DNA from: Hymenobacter terrestris
GTDB lineage: Bacteria > Bacteroidota > Bacteroidia > Cytophagales > Hymenobacteraceae
Length of the DNA: 64,000 nucleotides
NCBI RefSeq assembly: GCF_013377905.1
Contig: NZ_JABKAV010000001.1
Location: 1-64,000 of the forward strand
Direction: 5' to 3'
The position numbers and the translations under genes are program-made. Shown in pieces: positions 26,516 through 35,457 of the stretch (position 1 is the first letter of the stretch; every line of letters starts with the position of its first letter). A model generated the notes under the pieces. It did no database searches, was not told the DNA's origin, and was given only the letters and a program-made list of their open reading frames with translations.

Positions 26516-27097
26516 TCATTCGCTACCTGTCAGGCCGTCGAGCACGCGCTCGGCCTGCAGCAGGTGGCGCTTGAGGTGCTCCACCAGTAATTCGAACACG
26601 TCGGGCAGGGGCGGCAGCAGCAGCGGGATTACCGGGTTGGCAATCCGAATGGCGTTCATGTTGATGCGACGCGCCTGGCTGAGCAGGTTGCTCAGCTCGT
26701 CGAGCTGGCGGGTGAACACCTCCACTACCGTACCCGGCAGCCGCGAGCCGCTGGGCGCATACTGCTGCGGCGACTTCAGGGGCTTCTCTGTGGCTGGCAC
26801 GCGCATAGCGGCCGTCAGCTTCTGGCCGAAGTAGCCGTGCTTCACGGTGGTGGCCGGGCGGGTGCCGCGCTGCTGGGCCGCCTGAATTTTACGGCTGATA
26901 ACCGGCAGATACAGGCCGCCAATCAGATTGAGGTGCTCCAGGCACTGGCCCACGCTCCAGCGGCCTGGCCCCGGGCCCCGGTTGAGCTGCTCGCTACCCA
27001 GCGTGCGGAAACGGCGGTTGGCCACCTCGCGCACCCGCTCTACATCAGCGGTCAGGGCGTCCAGAAATTCGGTCGTAGCAGTAGGATAAGCAGACAT
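26516..27097 (-). CDS. DinB-superfamily protein
   Basis: 193 residues. It has the four-helix DinB/YfiT-like pattern with histidines in CLEHLNLIGGLY (metal-binding His1 region) and VEHLKRHLLQAERV (paired His). Bacterial members are often metal-dependent thiol S-transferases; the substrate here is unknown. ATG 27097 is used; a longer frame to 27166 runs into the divergent gene's promoter region. Confidence 0.8.
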   Translation of the reverse strand: MSAYPTATTEFLDALTADVERVREVANRRFRTLGSEQLNRGPGPGRWSVGQCLEHLNLIGGLYLPVISRKIQAAQQRGTRPATTVKHGYFGQKLTAAMRVPATEKPLKSPQQYAPSGSRLPGTVVEVFTRQLDELSNLLSQARRINMNAIRIANPVIPLLLPPLPDVFELLVEHLKRHLLQAERVLDGLTGSE

Positions 27098-27224
27098 GGC
27101 AACAGGCAGCGGTGGGCGGGTTTGTGCCGTAATGATACGCGAAGCCAGCCGGTTCGGCAACGACAACCGGCCAATTTAGGCCCCAATTGCCAGGAAATTG
27201 CCGGGCGGGCGCTACTTTCGAACT

Positions 27225-28208
27225 ATGCTTTTGCTCTTTCCGCGCTTCGTTTTGCTTATTCTGCCGCTGCTGGGGGCACTACTGCTGCCGGCAGGCCCGG
27301 CCTCGGCCCAGGCTGCGCCTAACCCCGGCGAGAATATTCCCTTCCTGATTACGTTCGGCCCCCAAGCCAACCCCAGCTGGGGCGACGATGACTTCAGCCA
27401 GACATTCTTTTTTCTGGTGCCTAAAGAGCGCCGCCAGCCGGTGTATATCCGCGTGTTCGACCCCGACTGCGGCGGCCGCCACGACGAGCTGAAGGGTGGC
27501 TGGAACACGACGACCAATTTCAGCCTGTACGGCGGCGCCAACGCCCACTCGGCCCCCGATGCCCGCGCTACCAGCCCCAAAGGCCAGTACCGCGCCGGCA
27601 CCCTGCTGGCCCAGAAAGCCTTCGGGGCCGAGCCTACCTACGACAACTGCTGGTACACCTTTGGCCCCCTCAACCCGCTCGAAGGCGAGCTGACGCCCGA
27701 GTTTGAAGGCTACGTGTTCAAGCTGATTGCCCAGGGCCTGCGTGGCGACGACGGCAACCTGTACCGCTACTTTCTGAGCTCCTCCCCCACCGAAAACATC
27801 CCGGTAGAAGGCGGCAATGCCTTTACCTATGAGTACTCGTTTCGGCTTTCATCGGTTGTCGGGGCCAAAACCCACCTCTACCCCTTCGTCAACGACCGGG
27901 TGGTGAGCATCCGGCAGAGCAATTTCGACCTGGATGGGGGCCTCAAAATGAAGATTTTCAGTGTGGCCAAAAACGGGCATCCGGCCACTATAAGCGGCGA
28001 CAATGTCTGGGCCGCCAGCACCCATCCCGTAGTAGCCAAAGAGCACGGTCTCTCACTCGACTTCCAGCTCACGACCCTTTCCAAAACCTCCAACGACCTT
28101 GTTTTCTACGTCACCGACCAGTATGATGTGGCCCTGCCCTTCTTCGCCATTCCGCTCGGTGGGCCGCCCCGCTACCGCTACGAAGTGGAAGTGAAAATGC
28201 GCGAATAA
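27225..28208 (+). CDS. Secreted protein of unknown function
   Basis: 327 residues with a strong signal peptide ending near SAQAAP. The mature protein has beta-rich, domain-like segments (FFFLVPKERRQPVYIRVFDPD; YTFGPLNPLEGEL; YEYSFRLSS; RYRYEVEVKMRE) suggesting beta-sandwich folds. No catalytic motif is recognised. A TACTTTCG promoter-like box sits only a few bases upstream of ATG 27225, so the transcript may have a very short leader. Confidence 0.75.
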   Translation: MLLLFPRFVLLILPLLGALLLPAGPASAQAAPNPGENIPFLITFGPQANPSWGDDDFSQTFFFLVPKERRQPVYIRVFDPDCGGRHDELKGGWNTTTNFSLYGGANAHSAPDARATSPKGQYRAGTLLAQKAFGAEPTYDNCWYTFGPLNPLEGELTPEFEGYVFKLIAQGLRGDDGNLYRYFLSSSPTENIPVEGGNAFTYEYSFRLSSVVGAKTHLYPFVNDRVVSIRQSNFDLDGGLKMKIFSVAKNGHPATISGDNVWAASTHPVVAKEHGLSLDFQLTTLSKTSNDLVFYVTDQYDVALPFFAIPLGGPPRYRYEVEVKMRE

Positions 28209-28311
28209 GCTTTGGGGGCATGCGTAGCGGGCAGTAGCGCCTGGCTCTATTGATTTTGTGCGGAATATCGGCTAAACTGAGGGCTTTATACTCTACTAAG
28301 CCTTATCCGTT

Positions 28312-29376
28312 ATGCCTTCTGCCGCCCCCCGGCCCCAACCGCCCGCTACGCCACCTGCCCGCCGGAACCGTGGGAGCGTGGCCGGGCCGCTGGCAGGCCT
28401 GCGCCGGGCAGTGAGGCGCTACTTTGGTTTTTCGCGGCGCGAAACCTCGGGCCTCGTGGTGCTGCTGGCACTGCTGGGGCTGCTGTTGGCCCTGCCCGCC
28501 TTGCTGCGCCCTGCCCTACCCGCCTACGACCCGGCCCCCGACCAACGCCGCCTCGATGCCTGGGCCGCCCAGCTGGCCGCCCGCCGCACCGTCCGGCCCG
28601 ATTTTGAAAACCGCTACTCCAGCCGCTACCCCCGCCGCCCGCCCCGCGAGCGGGTGCCCCAGGTGCCGCTGGCCCCCTTCGACCCCAACACCTTTTCGGC
28701 CCGCGACTGGCAGGCGCGGGGGCTGCCCGCCTGGCTAGCCGAGCGGCTGGTGAAATACCGCACGGTGGTGGGCGGCTTTCGGGCCAAGGAACAGCTGCGC
28801 AAAGCTTACGGCCTCTCCGACACTACGTATGCCCGCCTCGCGCCCTATATCCAGCTACCCGAGCAGCTCCCGCCCCGCGAGCAGCGCACTTTCGCCAAAA
28901 ACAACAAGTTTCCCGAGCGCCGACCCTTCGAAAGCAAGCCCGGCTTCGTGGCGAAGCCGCGCAACCTAACGGCATTCGACTTGAATGCGGCCGATACCAC
29001 CCAGCTGATGCAGATTCGGGGCATCGGGCGCGGGTATGCGCGGCGGGTGGTGGAGTACGGCCAGCGGTTGGGTGGCTTCCGGCAGGAAGACCAGCTGGCC
29101 GAGATTTTCGCTTTTCGCGACGCCCCCGACCTCATCGACAGCCTGCGCAAATACACCTTCGTGGCTCCCGGCTTCAACCTGTCCCGGCTGGCGGTGAACA
29201 CGGCGTCCTTCGAAGTGCTCCAGGCGCATCCGTACCTGGGCAAGCGGCTAGCCCGCGTACTGGTAGCCTACCGCCAACAACACGGCCCCTTCCAGCAGCC
29301 CGCCGACCTGCGCAAGATCCGCATTATCGATGAGGCTACTTACGACAAGCTGCTGCCCTATATCGAATTGAAATAG
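28312..29376 (+). CDS. Helix-hairpin-helix protein with one membrane anchor (ComEA-like domains)
   Basis: 354 residues. A basic Pro-rich cytoplasmic start, one transmembrane helix (about residues 45-65) and an Arg/Pro-rich linker are followed by three ComEA-type HhH segments. The second is clearest (DLNAADTTQLMQIRGIGRGYARRVV); the first and third end in YIQLPE and YIELK. HhH domains bind DNA non-specifically and ComEA homologues act in DNA uptake, but this is only a fold-level link. It converges on the PAP2 gene with seven bases between stops. Confidence 0.82.
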   Translation: MPSAAPRPQPPATPPARRNRGSVAGPLAGLRRAVRRYFGFSRRETSGLVVLLALLGLLLALPALLRPALPAYDPAPDQRRLDAWAAQLAARRTVRPDFENRYSSRYPRRPPRERVPQVPLAPFDPNTFSARDWQARGLPAWLAERLVKYRTVVGGFRAKEQLRKAYGLSDTTYARLAPYIQLPEQLPPREQRTFAKNNKFPERRPFESKPGFVAKPRNLTAFDLNAADTTQLMQIRGIGRGYARRVVEYGQRLGGFRQEDQLAEIFAFRDAPDLIDSLRKYTFVAPGFNLSRLAVNTASFEVLQAHPYLGKRLARVLVAYRQQHGPFQQPADLRKIRIIDEATYDKLLPYIELK

Positions 29377-29383
29377 CGCCTCT

Positions 29384-30157
29384 CTACCGCAGCACCAGTA
29401 CCGCGCCAACGGTTCCGCCGGGGGCGTAGGTAGGCATAAGCAGTAGTTTCTGGCCTAAATGGCCCGGCAAGTGGCGGGCCAGCACGGGGTAGAGCCGCCA
29501 CACGGTTTCGGCCGATAAAAAGCCCACGCTGGCTCCCGCCACCACGTCGGTGAGCCAGTGCCGGTCGTTGAGCATGCGCATGGCACCAGTGGCCGTGGCT
29601 ACGCCGTAGCCCGCCACCGACAGCCAGGGACGGCCGCGGCCAAACTGCTCGTGTAGCAGCGTCGCCGTCAGAAAGGCATCGGCCGTATGGGCCGAGGGGA
29701 AGGAGCTTAAATCAGTAGGAGAATCGGGGCGGCGGGTAGCACTCAGGCGCTTGAGGTTGCTGACCAGCCCCGTGTTCAGGGCGTGGGCCAGACCGAAGCA
29801 GGCAGTGAAGGGCACGATGCCCCGCTCCCCTTTCATACCCAGCGCAAACAGGCTGTAGGAGGCTACCAGCGGCGCGCTACGGCTGTAGTCGTCGAGGCTG
29901 GTATGGAAACGTGGGAATTTTTCGTGGGTCTCGTGCCGCACATACTCTTTTAATTCATCCAAAAAATTCTCGTTGCGGCTGGCGTAACCCATTGCCACCA
30001 GCACTACGGGTACCGCAACGCGTACAGTAGCGGGTCGCACCAGCCAGGAACGCGTAACCGGCGGGCTAACCGAGTCGGGACGAGCAGTCGGCTGGGCATC
30101 TACCGACCGGGGCAGCAGCAGTAACAGCAGAATTGTACACAAACCAAGGCTTCTCAT
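29384..30157 (-). CDS. PAP2-family phosphatase
   Basis: 257 residues. A signal-like N-terminus precedes the three phosphatase motifs: KRLSATRRP, SFPSAHTADAF and RMLNDRHWLTDVVAG (catalytic His and Asp). It probably dephosphorylates a lipid phosphate (phosphatidate, undecaprenyl diphosphate or similar) at the periplasmic face. Which one cannot be told. ATG 30157 starts the hydrophobic leader. Confidence 0.88.
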   Translation of the reverse strand: MRSLGLCTILLLLLLPRSVDAQPTARPDSVSPPVTRSWLVRPATVRVAVPVVLVAMGYASRNENFLDELKEYVRHETHEKFPRFHTSLDDYSRSAPLVASYSLFALGMKGERGIVPFTACFGLAHALNTGLVSNLKRLSATRRPDSPTDLSSFPSAHTADAFLTATLLHEQFGRGRPWLSVAGYGVATATGAMRMLNDRHWLTDVVAGASVGFLSAETVWRLYPVLARHLPGHLGQKLLLMPTYAPGGTVGAVLVLR

Positions 30158-30223
30158 ATTCAGGCTGTTAAGAACCCTGAAATATAGGTGATTTAGCAGC
30201 GGATTACCAGCCAGCCGGCCCAT

Positions 30224-30271
30224 AAAAAATGGCCCGCAGCCGCTGCCACAAACGGGCAACGGCTGCGGGCC
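30224..30271 (-). terminator. Terminator of the disordered-protein gene
   Basis: On the minus strand, a GGCCCGCAGCCG/CGGCTGCGGGCC stem (30231-30242 with 30260-30271) is followed by ATTTTTTA, just beyond the stop at 30290. Confidence 0.85.
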
Positions 30272-30289
30272 GAAATCGGGGCAGGCCGG

Positions 30290-31174
30290 TTACTTCACGG
30301 GGGGACCGGGCACCGAGCCGTAGTCGGGCGAGTTAGGCGAATCGGTCCGCTCATCCGACGCCGCTCCGTAGTTTTTGGCACCTTGCTGCTTGTCGAAGTC
30401 GCCTTTGGCCGGCGAGCCTTCGGTACCACTCGGCTGCGAGTCGTCGTACTCATCATTATAAGAGCCGCCCTTTGTGCCGAAACCCTCCTGCTCGCTGCCC
30501 TGCGAGTCGGGCGAGCCAGCCGCCTCGTAGCCGCTGCGGTCGGCGCGGGTGGGTGGGGTAGCACCGGCCTCGTCGCTGCCATGCCCGGCATTGCCCGGAG
30601 CCTGCCCGGTACGTTGGCCTACGGGGCCGCCTTCGGGGTGGCCGGGCATATAATCTTCGCGTTGGTTGCGTTGCATGTCGGCACCCTCAGTCTCGGCGTT
30701 TGACTGGCCACCGAGCGAGGAGGTACCGTAGTTCTGCGCGTAAGCCGAGCCCGTGCCCGTAGGAGCGTCGTTGTCGTTACCAAACAAGGGGCCTACTGCC
30801 GACTCAGGAGCATTATGTCCGGCTCCTACAGCTACGGTACCAAAGCTGCCGTTTTCAGTCGATGGGAAGCCATCATTGTTCTGGGCCCGCTCGCCCACGT
30901 AGCCCGAGGTGGCAGGCGCCTGCACCGGCGGGCCGGCGTACGTATCGATACCGCGGCTGGCTTCGTTGCCGTAGCCTCCCTGGGTGGCCCCTTGGTCCGA
31001 CTGGCGGCCAAATTCGCCGCGGCTAGCCCCGGCCACCTCGTTCTGCTCGTGGTTGAACTCGTCGTTGGCCACAGGCTGCCCGGCGGCGGTATTATCCGGG
31101 GTGCGCAGCTCGATTGGCAGCGCGTTGGCAGGATTTTCGGGTGTGGTAGCGGACTTCTGGGCGTTATCGGACAT
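30290..31174 (-). CDS. Hydrophilic, low-complexity disordered protein
   Basis: 294 residues, rich in Gly, Ser, Asn, Asp, Glu and Gln, with no signal peptide, no membrane segment and almost no large hydrophobic residues. Repeated small motifs such as GxYGNE, YAQNYG and GFGTKGG occur. This composition is that of stress-protective or phase-separating proteins, but no family is recognised. The long reading frame matches normal codon use on this strand, while the opposite-strand frames do not look protein-like. It is divergent from the cold-shock gene. Confidence 0.75.
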   Translation of the reverse strand: MSDNAQKSATTPENPANALPIELRTPDNTAAGQPVANDEFNHEQNEVAGASRGEFGRQSDQGATQGGYGNEASRGIDTYAGPPVQAPATSGYVGERAQNNDGFPSTENGSFGTVAVGAGHNAPESAVGPLFGNDNDAPTGTGSAYAQNYGTSSLGGQSNAETEGADMQRNQREDYMPGHPEGGPVGQRTGQAPGNAGHGSDEAGATPPTRADRSGYEAAGSPDSQGSEQEGFGTKGGSYNDEYDDSQPSGTEGSPAKGDFDKQQGAKNYGAASDERTDSPNSPDYGSVPGPPVK

Positions 31175-31247
31175 GGATGCGGAAGGCTTAGGTGGCAGTG
31201 CTGTTACATACGCAGCCCCGGCAGCCACGTTTTGCCACCGGCCTTTT

Positions 31248-31276
31248 TTGTTGCTTTAAAAAACAGCGTAGATTTA
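31248..31276 (+). promoter_or_regulatory. Promoter of the cold-shock protein gene
   Basis: TTG (31248-31250), an 18-base gap and TAGATTTA (31269-31276) match seven of eight positions in the -7 box. The predicted leader is about 70 bases. Confidence 0.5.
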
Positions 31277-31352
31277 CCGCGCTTAGTTATAGCATTCGCT
31301 TCACGCTCTCTTGCTTTCCTTTCCACCATTTCCTCAACCATTTAACACCTTT

Positions 31353-31544
31353 ATGAAAACAGGTACCGTTAAATTTTTCAATGAAGCCAAAGGCTTTGGC
31401 TTCATCGTGCAAGACGAAGACAACCAGGAAATCTTTGTTCACCAGACTGGTCTCGTTCACGAAATCCGCGAAAATGACCGCGTTAGCTTTGATATTGTTG
31501 ATGGTCGTAAAGGCCTGAACGCAGTGAAAGTGGAGCGGATTTAA
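31353..31544 (+). CDS. Cold-shock protein (CspA family)
   Basis: 63 residues forming one OB-fold cold-shock domain, with RNP1 KGFGFI and RNP2 IFVHQ. It binds single-stranded RNA or DNA and acts as an RNA chaperone. ATG 31353 gives the canonical MKTGTVKFFN start. A hairpin of 33 bp follows. Confidence 0.96.
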   Translation: MKTGTVKFFNEAKGFGFIVQDEDNQEIFVHQTGLVHEIRENDRVSFDIVDGRKGLNAVKVERI

Positions 31545-31584
31545 GCTACTTTATTTCCAATTGTCATCTACGAATTCGCATTAA

Positions 31585-31653
31585 CAATCAAGAGCAGGGT
31601 CCCGGCCCGCCGAAACAGCTTGTTTCGGCGGGCCGGGACCCTGCTCTTGATTG
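31585..31653. terminator. 33-bp perfect hairpin between convergent genes
   Basis: The arms 31585-31617 and 31621-31653 are exact reverse complements around a 3-base loop. The core is GC-rich (GGTCCCGGCCCGCC). It lies between the cold-shock gene and gldH, but lacks the long T tract seen in the other terminators. Confidence 0.8.
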
Positions 31654-31703
31654 GCACTACCAGTTATGTGTTGGCGACGGTAAGCTGCAGAATAAAGCCC
31701 CTG

Positions 31704-32204
31704 CTACTTACCCGCTTCGTGGCGGGCTACGCGCACGCCCACGGCCATAATACCGGGCAGCTGGTCTTGCCGCATGTACTGCTCCAACTGAATACGATAT
31801 GTGCCGGGCTGGCTGAACTCCTGGTTGGGCAAGGCCAGAATGCGGTGGTCGAAAATGTCGCCGCTGCCGTTGCCCAGCGGTTCGCCGGTTTTCGGGTCCA
31901 TCAGGTTCATATCGTGCAGCTTACGCGAGATAATCCGCCCATCGGGCCCGGTAAGCGTCATCCGCGCAAAGAGGTTGTAGTAACTGTAGTTGGTGGTGTT
32001 CCGAATGTTGAGAAATACGTCGTAGCGGGCTGCCGGATCAGTTATTTCAAACTCGAACGTCGGCTTGTCCTGCACGGCCCACACGTAAGGGTCGCCGGCA
32101 GGCGAAGTCAGGTCGATGTTCTTTTCGTAGACCTCGGCCGGGTCGCAGGCGGTCAGCAACAATCCGGCCGCCAAAACCATAAATCCACGCGAGAAAGCGT
32201 GCAT
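31704..32204 (-). CDS. gldH: Gliding motility lipoprotein GldH
   Basis: 166 residues. A lipoprotein signal ends in LTAC, followed by DPAEVYEKNIDL, typical of GldH. The beta-rich middle (YDVFLNIRNTTNYSYYNLF) and the end also match the family as I know it. GldH is required for gliding in Flavobacterium and lies beside a PSP1-domain gene in many Bacteroidota, as here (20 bases after ricT). ATG 32204 begins the signal. Confidence 0.88.
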   Translation of the reverse strand: MHAFSRGFMVLAAGLLLTACDPAEVYEKNIDLTSPAGDPYVWAVQDKPTFEFEITDPAARYDVFLNIRNTTNYSYYNLFARMTLTGPDGRIISRKLHDMNLMDPKTGEPLGNGSGDIFDHRILALPNQEFSQPGTYRIQLEQYMRQDQLPGIMAVGVRVARHEAGK

Positions 32205-32224
32205 AGAGTCAGAAAAGCTAACCA

Positions 32225-33859
32225 TCAGGAGTCGGCGGAAGGTGAGGGTGAGTTACTGCCGCCATCGGCGCGGCCTTCGCGGCCGGCTGAACGGCCCGTA
32301 CGGCGGCTGCCCGAACGGCCCCGGCGCTCGGCCGAACGGCCTTCGCCACCTTCCGGCTGGCTGCCATCAGCACTGCCTTCGGAGCCGGCGTTGCGGGGCG
32401 GGCGGCCACCTTCGCGGGCGGGGCGGGGCGCATCAGGGGGTCCGCCTTCGGGCGTCGTGCGACCCGCCCCGCGCCGGTTTTCGCCACGGCCTTCGCCACG
32501 GCCCTCACCGCCACGGCCACGGCCCGAGCGACGGTTGAGGGGTTTAGCTGCGGCCCCCCGGGGCCGCGCACGCTCCTCGGCGGCATCGGCTCCTTCGGCC
32601 GGGCCGGCTGCCTTAGCGGGAGCGGTAGCATCATCGGCATCGGGCGCGGCAACCCGGGCAGGGCGTTCGGGCCGGCCGGAGCGCGGTGCACGCACGGCGG
32701 CCGGAGCTTCGTCGGTGGGCTTCTTTTTGCCGCGCTTGGGTCGCTTGGAAGCCGAAGAGGTTATTTTGTCGTCGAGGCGCTCCAGCGAGCCTTCCACGAT
32801 GGCCGTTACTTCGGGGGCCCGCTCCTCTTCGCGCATGGGTACGAGCAGCGTATCGGGCTTTTCGCCGCGCTTGTTCATCTCCAGCACTTCGCGCACGCGC
32901 TCCACCGGCAGCACTACCCAGTTGTTGTCGCCGCGCACGGCAAACCACATTTTACGGCGGAAAATATCGGTTTTCTGCAGCGTGTACTCGCCCTTTTCAG
33001 TCAGCAGCGGGCGCTGCACCTGCGGAATGTCCTTGAGCGCGTCGAGGTAGGTGTCGAGCTCGTAGTTGAGGCAGCATTTGAGGCGGCCGCACTGGCCCGA
33101 AAGCTTGGCCGGGTTCAGGCTCAGGTTCTGGTAGCGGGCGGCGGTGGTACTCACGCTCTTAAAGTCGGATAGCCAGGTGGAGCAGCACAGCTCGCGCCCG
33201 CAGCTACCGATACCACCAAGGCGGCCGGCTTCGTGGCGCAGCGAAATCTGGCGCATCTCTACCCGCACCCGAAACTCGTCGGCCAGCCGCCGGATCAGGT
33301 CGCGGAAGTCCACGCGGTCGTCGGCCGAATAGAAGAACGTGGCACGGGTACGGTCGGCCTGATACTCCACGTCGGAGAGCTTCATGCGCAGGCGCAGCTC
33401 CTCGACCACGGCGCGGGCCCGGAACATGGTGCCCGTTTCAAGGTCGCGCACGGCTTGCCAGCGTTCGGCGTCATCGTCGGTGGCCACCCGCAGAATAGGG
33501 CGGATGTCTTTGGAGTCGAGGGGCACCTTTTTCTTTTTCATCTGCAGGCGTACCAGCTCGCCCTTGAGCGAAACGTGCCCCAGATGCCAGCCGCTGCCGG
33601 CCGCTTCCACCACTACGGCGTCGCCGGTGATGAGCGGCAGACGGCTCTGGTTGCGGAAAAAGTCTTTGCGGCCGCCCTTAAAGCGGACTTCCACAAGATC
33701 GAACTCTTTAAAGTCGCTGGGCATATCCAGATCCTGGAGCCAGTCGAATACATTAAGGCGGGTACAGCCGCTGCTACAGCTACCCTTCGAGCCGCAGCCC
33801 GAAGTGGTAGAATTAGTAGAGCAACCGCCGCCGCCGGAAGAACAGGAGGAACAAGCCAC
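32225..33859 (-). CDS. ricT: PSP1-domain regulatory iron-sulfur protein RicT
   Basis: 544 residues. A Cys/Gly/Ser-rich N-terminus (MACSSCSSGGGGC) precedes a PSP1 C-terminal-type domain (about 50-340) with CGRELCCSTW and CGRLKCCLNYE, the cysteines that hold the cluster in RicT homologues. In Bacillus this protein works with RicA and RicF on RNA processing. About the last 175 residues are Arg/Gly/Ala/Glu-rich low complexity, longer than the core family needs. The start is GTG at 33857-33859, which begins the conserved Cys-rich leader. It is cotranscribed with gldH. Confidence 0.88.
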   Translation of the reverse strand: MACSSCSSGGGGCSTNSTTSGCGSKGSCSSGCTRLNVFDWLQDLDMPSDFKEFDLVEVRFKGGRKDFFRNQSRLPLITGDAVVVEAAGSGWHLGHVSLKGELVRLQMKKKKVPLDSKDIRPILRVATDDDAERWQAVRDLETGTMFRARAVVEELRLRMKLSDVEYQADRTRATFFYSADDRVDFRDLIRRLADEFRVRVEMRQISLRHEAGRLGGIGSCGRELCCSTWLSDFKSVSTTAARYQNLSLNPAKLSGQCGRLKCCLNYELDTYLDALKDIPQVQRPLLTEKGEYTLQKTDIFRRKMWFAVRGDNNWVVLPVERVREVLEMNKRGEKPDTLLVPMREEERAPEVTAIVEGSLERLDDKITSSASKRPKRGKKKPTDEAPAAVRAPRSGRPERPARVAAPDADDATAPAKAAGPAEGADAAEERARPRGAAAKPLNRRSGRGRGGEGRGEGRGENRRGAGRTTPEGGPPDAPRPAREGGRPPRNAGSEGSADGSQPEGGEGRSAERRGRSGSRRTGRSAGREGRADGGSNSPSPSADS

Positions 33860-33924
33860 GGCTTGGAGAATCTATATAGGTAAGTCCGCGACCAATAAGC
33901 CAGCGGCACGAAATGGGTTATCGA

Positions 33925-33932
33925 CAAAGATA
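33925..33932 (-). promoter_or_regulatory. Putative -7 box for ricT-gldH
   Basis: TATCTTTG on the minus strand matches the consensus fully, 65 bases before the GTG start. No clear -33 element was seen. Confidence 0.5.
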
Positions 33933-34165
33933 GCCAAATAGCCGGGGCAGCTAATACCGGCCATTTAGCAACGTCTATGGCCACCACAGAAGTTGGATTG
34001 GTAGTAGCGCACGGATTGGGCAACCAGAACGCGAAAACATTTTTCTCTTCATACAATCCACATAAACCGCTTTAATTCTATTAAATGAGCCGATTACGTC
34101 ATTTTATACAATCTTCATAATCAAAGTACAATGTATATGATTTTGTCAATCAGGTGTCTTGTATT

Positions 34166-34196
34166 TTGAAATATCATCAACAAAGTACTAGGTTTA
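34166..34196 (+). promoter_or_regulatory. Promoter of the metallopeptidase gene
   Basis: TTG (34166-34168), 20 bases, then TAGGTTTA (34189-34196), seven of eight in the -7 box. The expected leader is about 35 bases. Confidence 0.5.
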
Positions 34197-34236
34197 CCTC
34201 ATTGTTCAACCACTCTACCTCTTACAACCAAACACC

Positions 34237-35040
34237 ATGAAGAAAAGTACTCTACTGGCTTTGTTGGCTGCTACCGGACTTGGCCTAGGCCTTTCCTCGT
34301 GTCAGGAAAAAGAAAGCGTTACCGTTAAAAACCAAGTATCGGAGGAAACCATCAGCCAGATTAAGGCGCTTGGTTTCACTTCGACCGGAGCCCTGAAAGT
34401 AGAAGGAGGAGTATTGGTGGAAGGCGATATTGTGCTGACCAATGAAATGTTGGCCAGTGCTCCCGAGCAGAACATGCTGCGCGTAGGGCAGGATGAGCAA
34501 TACCGCACCAACAACCTCGTGAGCGTGGGTACGGGCCGCACCATCCGCGTGGCCATCACCACGTCCCTCCCTTCAGCCTATGTGACGGCCACGGACGAGG
34601 CCATCCGCCGCTTCAATGCCCAAAACTTGCGGATTAAGTTTCTGCGCGTTTCGTCAAGCTACAACATTCTGCTAAGCAAAGCCCCCGCCGGTTCCTCGTA
34701 CTTGGCCTCGGCGGGTTTCCCCACCAACGGCAACCCGTTCAACTCGGTACAGGTGAACTCTGATGCCATTGGCACGGCCAACGCCAGCACCTACATCGCC
34801 ACCATCCTGGCCCACGAAATCGGTCACTGCATCGGCTTCCGTCACACCGACTACATGAGCCGCCAGTACAGCTGCGGCGGTGCGGCCGTGAACGAAGGCG
34901 CCAGCACCGTGGGAGCCGTTTACATCCCCGGCACGCCTAGCGGCCCCGACCCGAGCTCGTGGATGCTGGCTTGCATCGGCAGCGGCGGCAACCGTCCGTT
35001 CAACGCTAACGACGTAACTGCTTTAAATTACGTGTACTAA
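34237..35040 (+). CDS. M57-type zinc metallopeptidase lipoprotein
   Basis: 267 residues. A lipoprotein signal ends in LSSC (Cys22). The zinc site LAHEIGHCIGFRHTD gives HExxHxxGxxH with H193, E194, H197 and H203, the metzincin-like pattern of family M57 (dual-action HEIGH peptidases). The upstream part may be a pro-segment. The protein ends a few residues after ALNYVY, as family members do. It probably degrades or processes proteins at the cell surface or in the medium. Confidence 0.9.
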   Translation: MKKSTLLALLAATGLGLGLSSCQEKESVTVKNQVSEETISQIKALGFTSTGALKVEGGVLVEGDIVLTNEMLASAPEQNMLRVGQDEQYRTNNLVSVGTGRTIRVAITTSLPSAYVTATDEAIRRFNAQNLRIKFLRVSSSYNILLSKAPAGSSYLASAGFPTNGNPFNSVQVNSDAIGTANASTYIATILAHEIGHCIGFRHTDYMSRQYSCGGAAVNEGASTVGAVYIPGTPSGPDPSSWMLACIGSGGNRPFNANDVTALNYVY

Positions 35041-35457
35041 ATCCCGGGTTCCCCGCATCTGTAGGGTATTTCCAGGATAAAAGAAGGCCAGCCTCTTGAG
35101 GCTGGCCTTCTTTGCATTACACAGTCTCATTAAAAGATATATCGTTGCTGTTGCCGCATGGCGGTTTAGCCAGCGAGGAAGCTGGCTGTCAAATCACAAT
35201 GGTCCTTCCGCTGGTGCAACTGCTGAGCATTATGCAGCTTTCACTTAGCTGCAGCCTATTTATGGCAGCACGCCAACCAGGCAACACTTCGTACCGCCTT
35301 TTGCCCGTTAAACCGACAAGCAATCGGCCTTACATTGATTATCCTGTAGCGCTGAGTTACATATGCCCGGCACTTGCCCGGCCGAACAGCCGGAGCTAAC
35401 CGCTTGATCTTGTTGTCTGCTGCTGCTGCTGCCAGATAATCTGTACCAGGAGCACAG
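35041..35457. other. 417-base gap between metallopeptidase and subtilase genes
   Basis: It holds the terminator at 35080-35113. The rest (35114-35457) has no gene I can support: short frames of 78-95 codons exist on both strands but have no recognisable features or signal. Confidence 0.6.
35080..35113 (+). terminator. Terminator of the metallopeptidase gene
   Basis: A 16-bp perfect stem AAAGAAGGCCAGCCTC/GAGGCTGGCCTTCTTT has a 2-base apical gap. Confidence 0.88.

Larger units (their letters stand above)
33860..34236. other. 377-base AT-rich divergent intergenic region
   Basis: No gene is seen. It has markedly more A+T than its surroundings (especially 34035-34235), with TACAATC repeated. It holds a -7 box for ricT and a promoter for the metallopeptidase. 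Confidence 0.6.

Noticed and set aside
30815..31345. 176-codon frame opposite the disordered protein
   Set aside because: No start context or motifs; the minus-strand frame covers the whole interval, has a terminator and a normal start.
31620..33050. 476-codon plus-strand frame across gldH and the ricT tail
   Set aside because: Arg/Pro/Ser-rich mirror of the low-complexity ricT tail. Signal peptide and motifs are found only in the minus-strand genes.
35112..35399. 95-codon frame between the metallopeptidase and the subtilase
   Set aside because: Composition not protein-like, no relative recognised, and it begins next to the previous gene's terminator.
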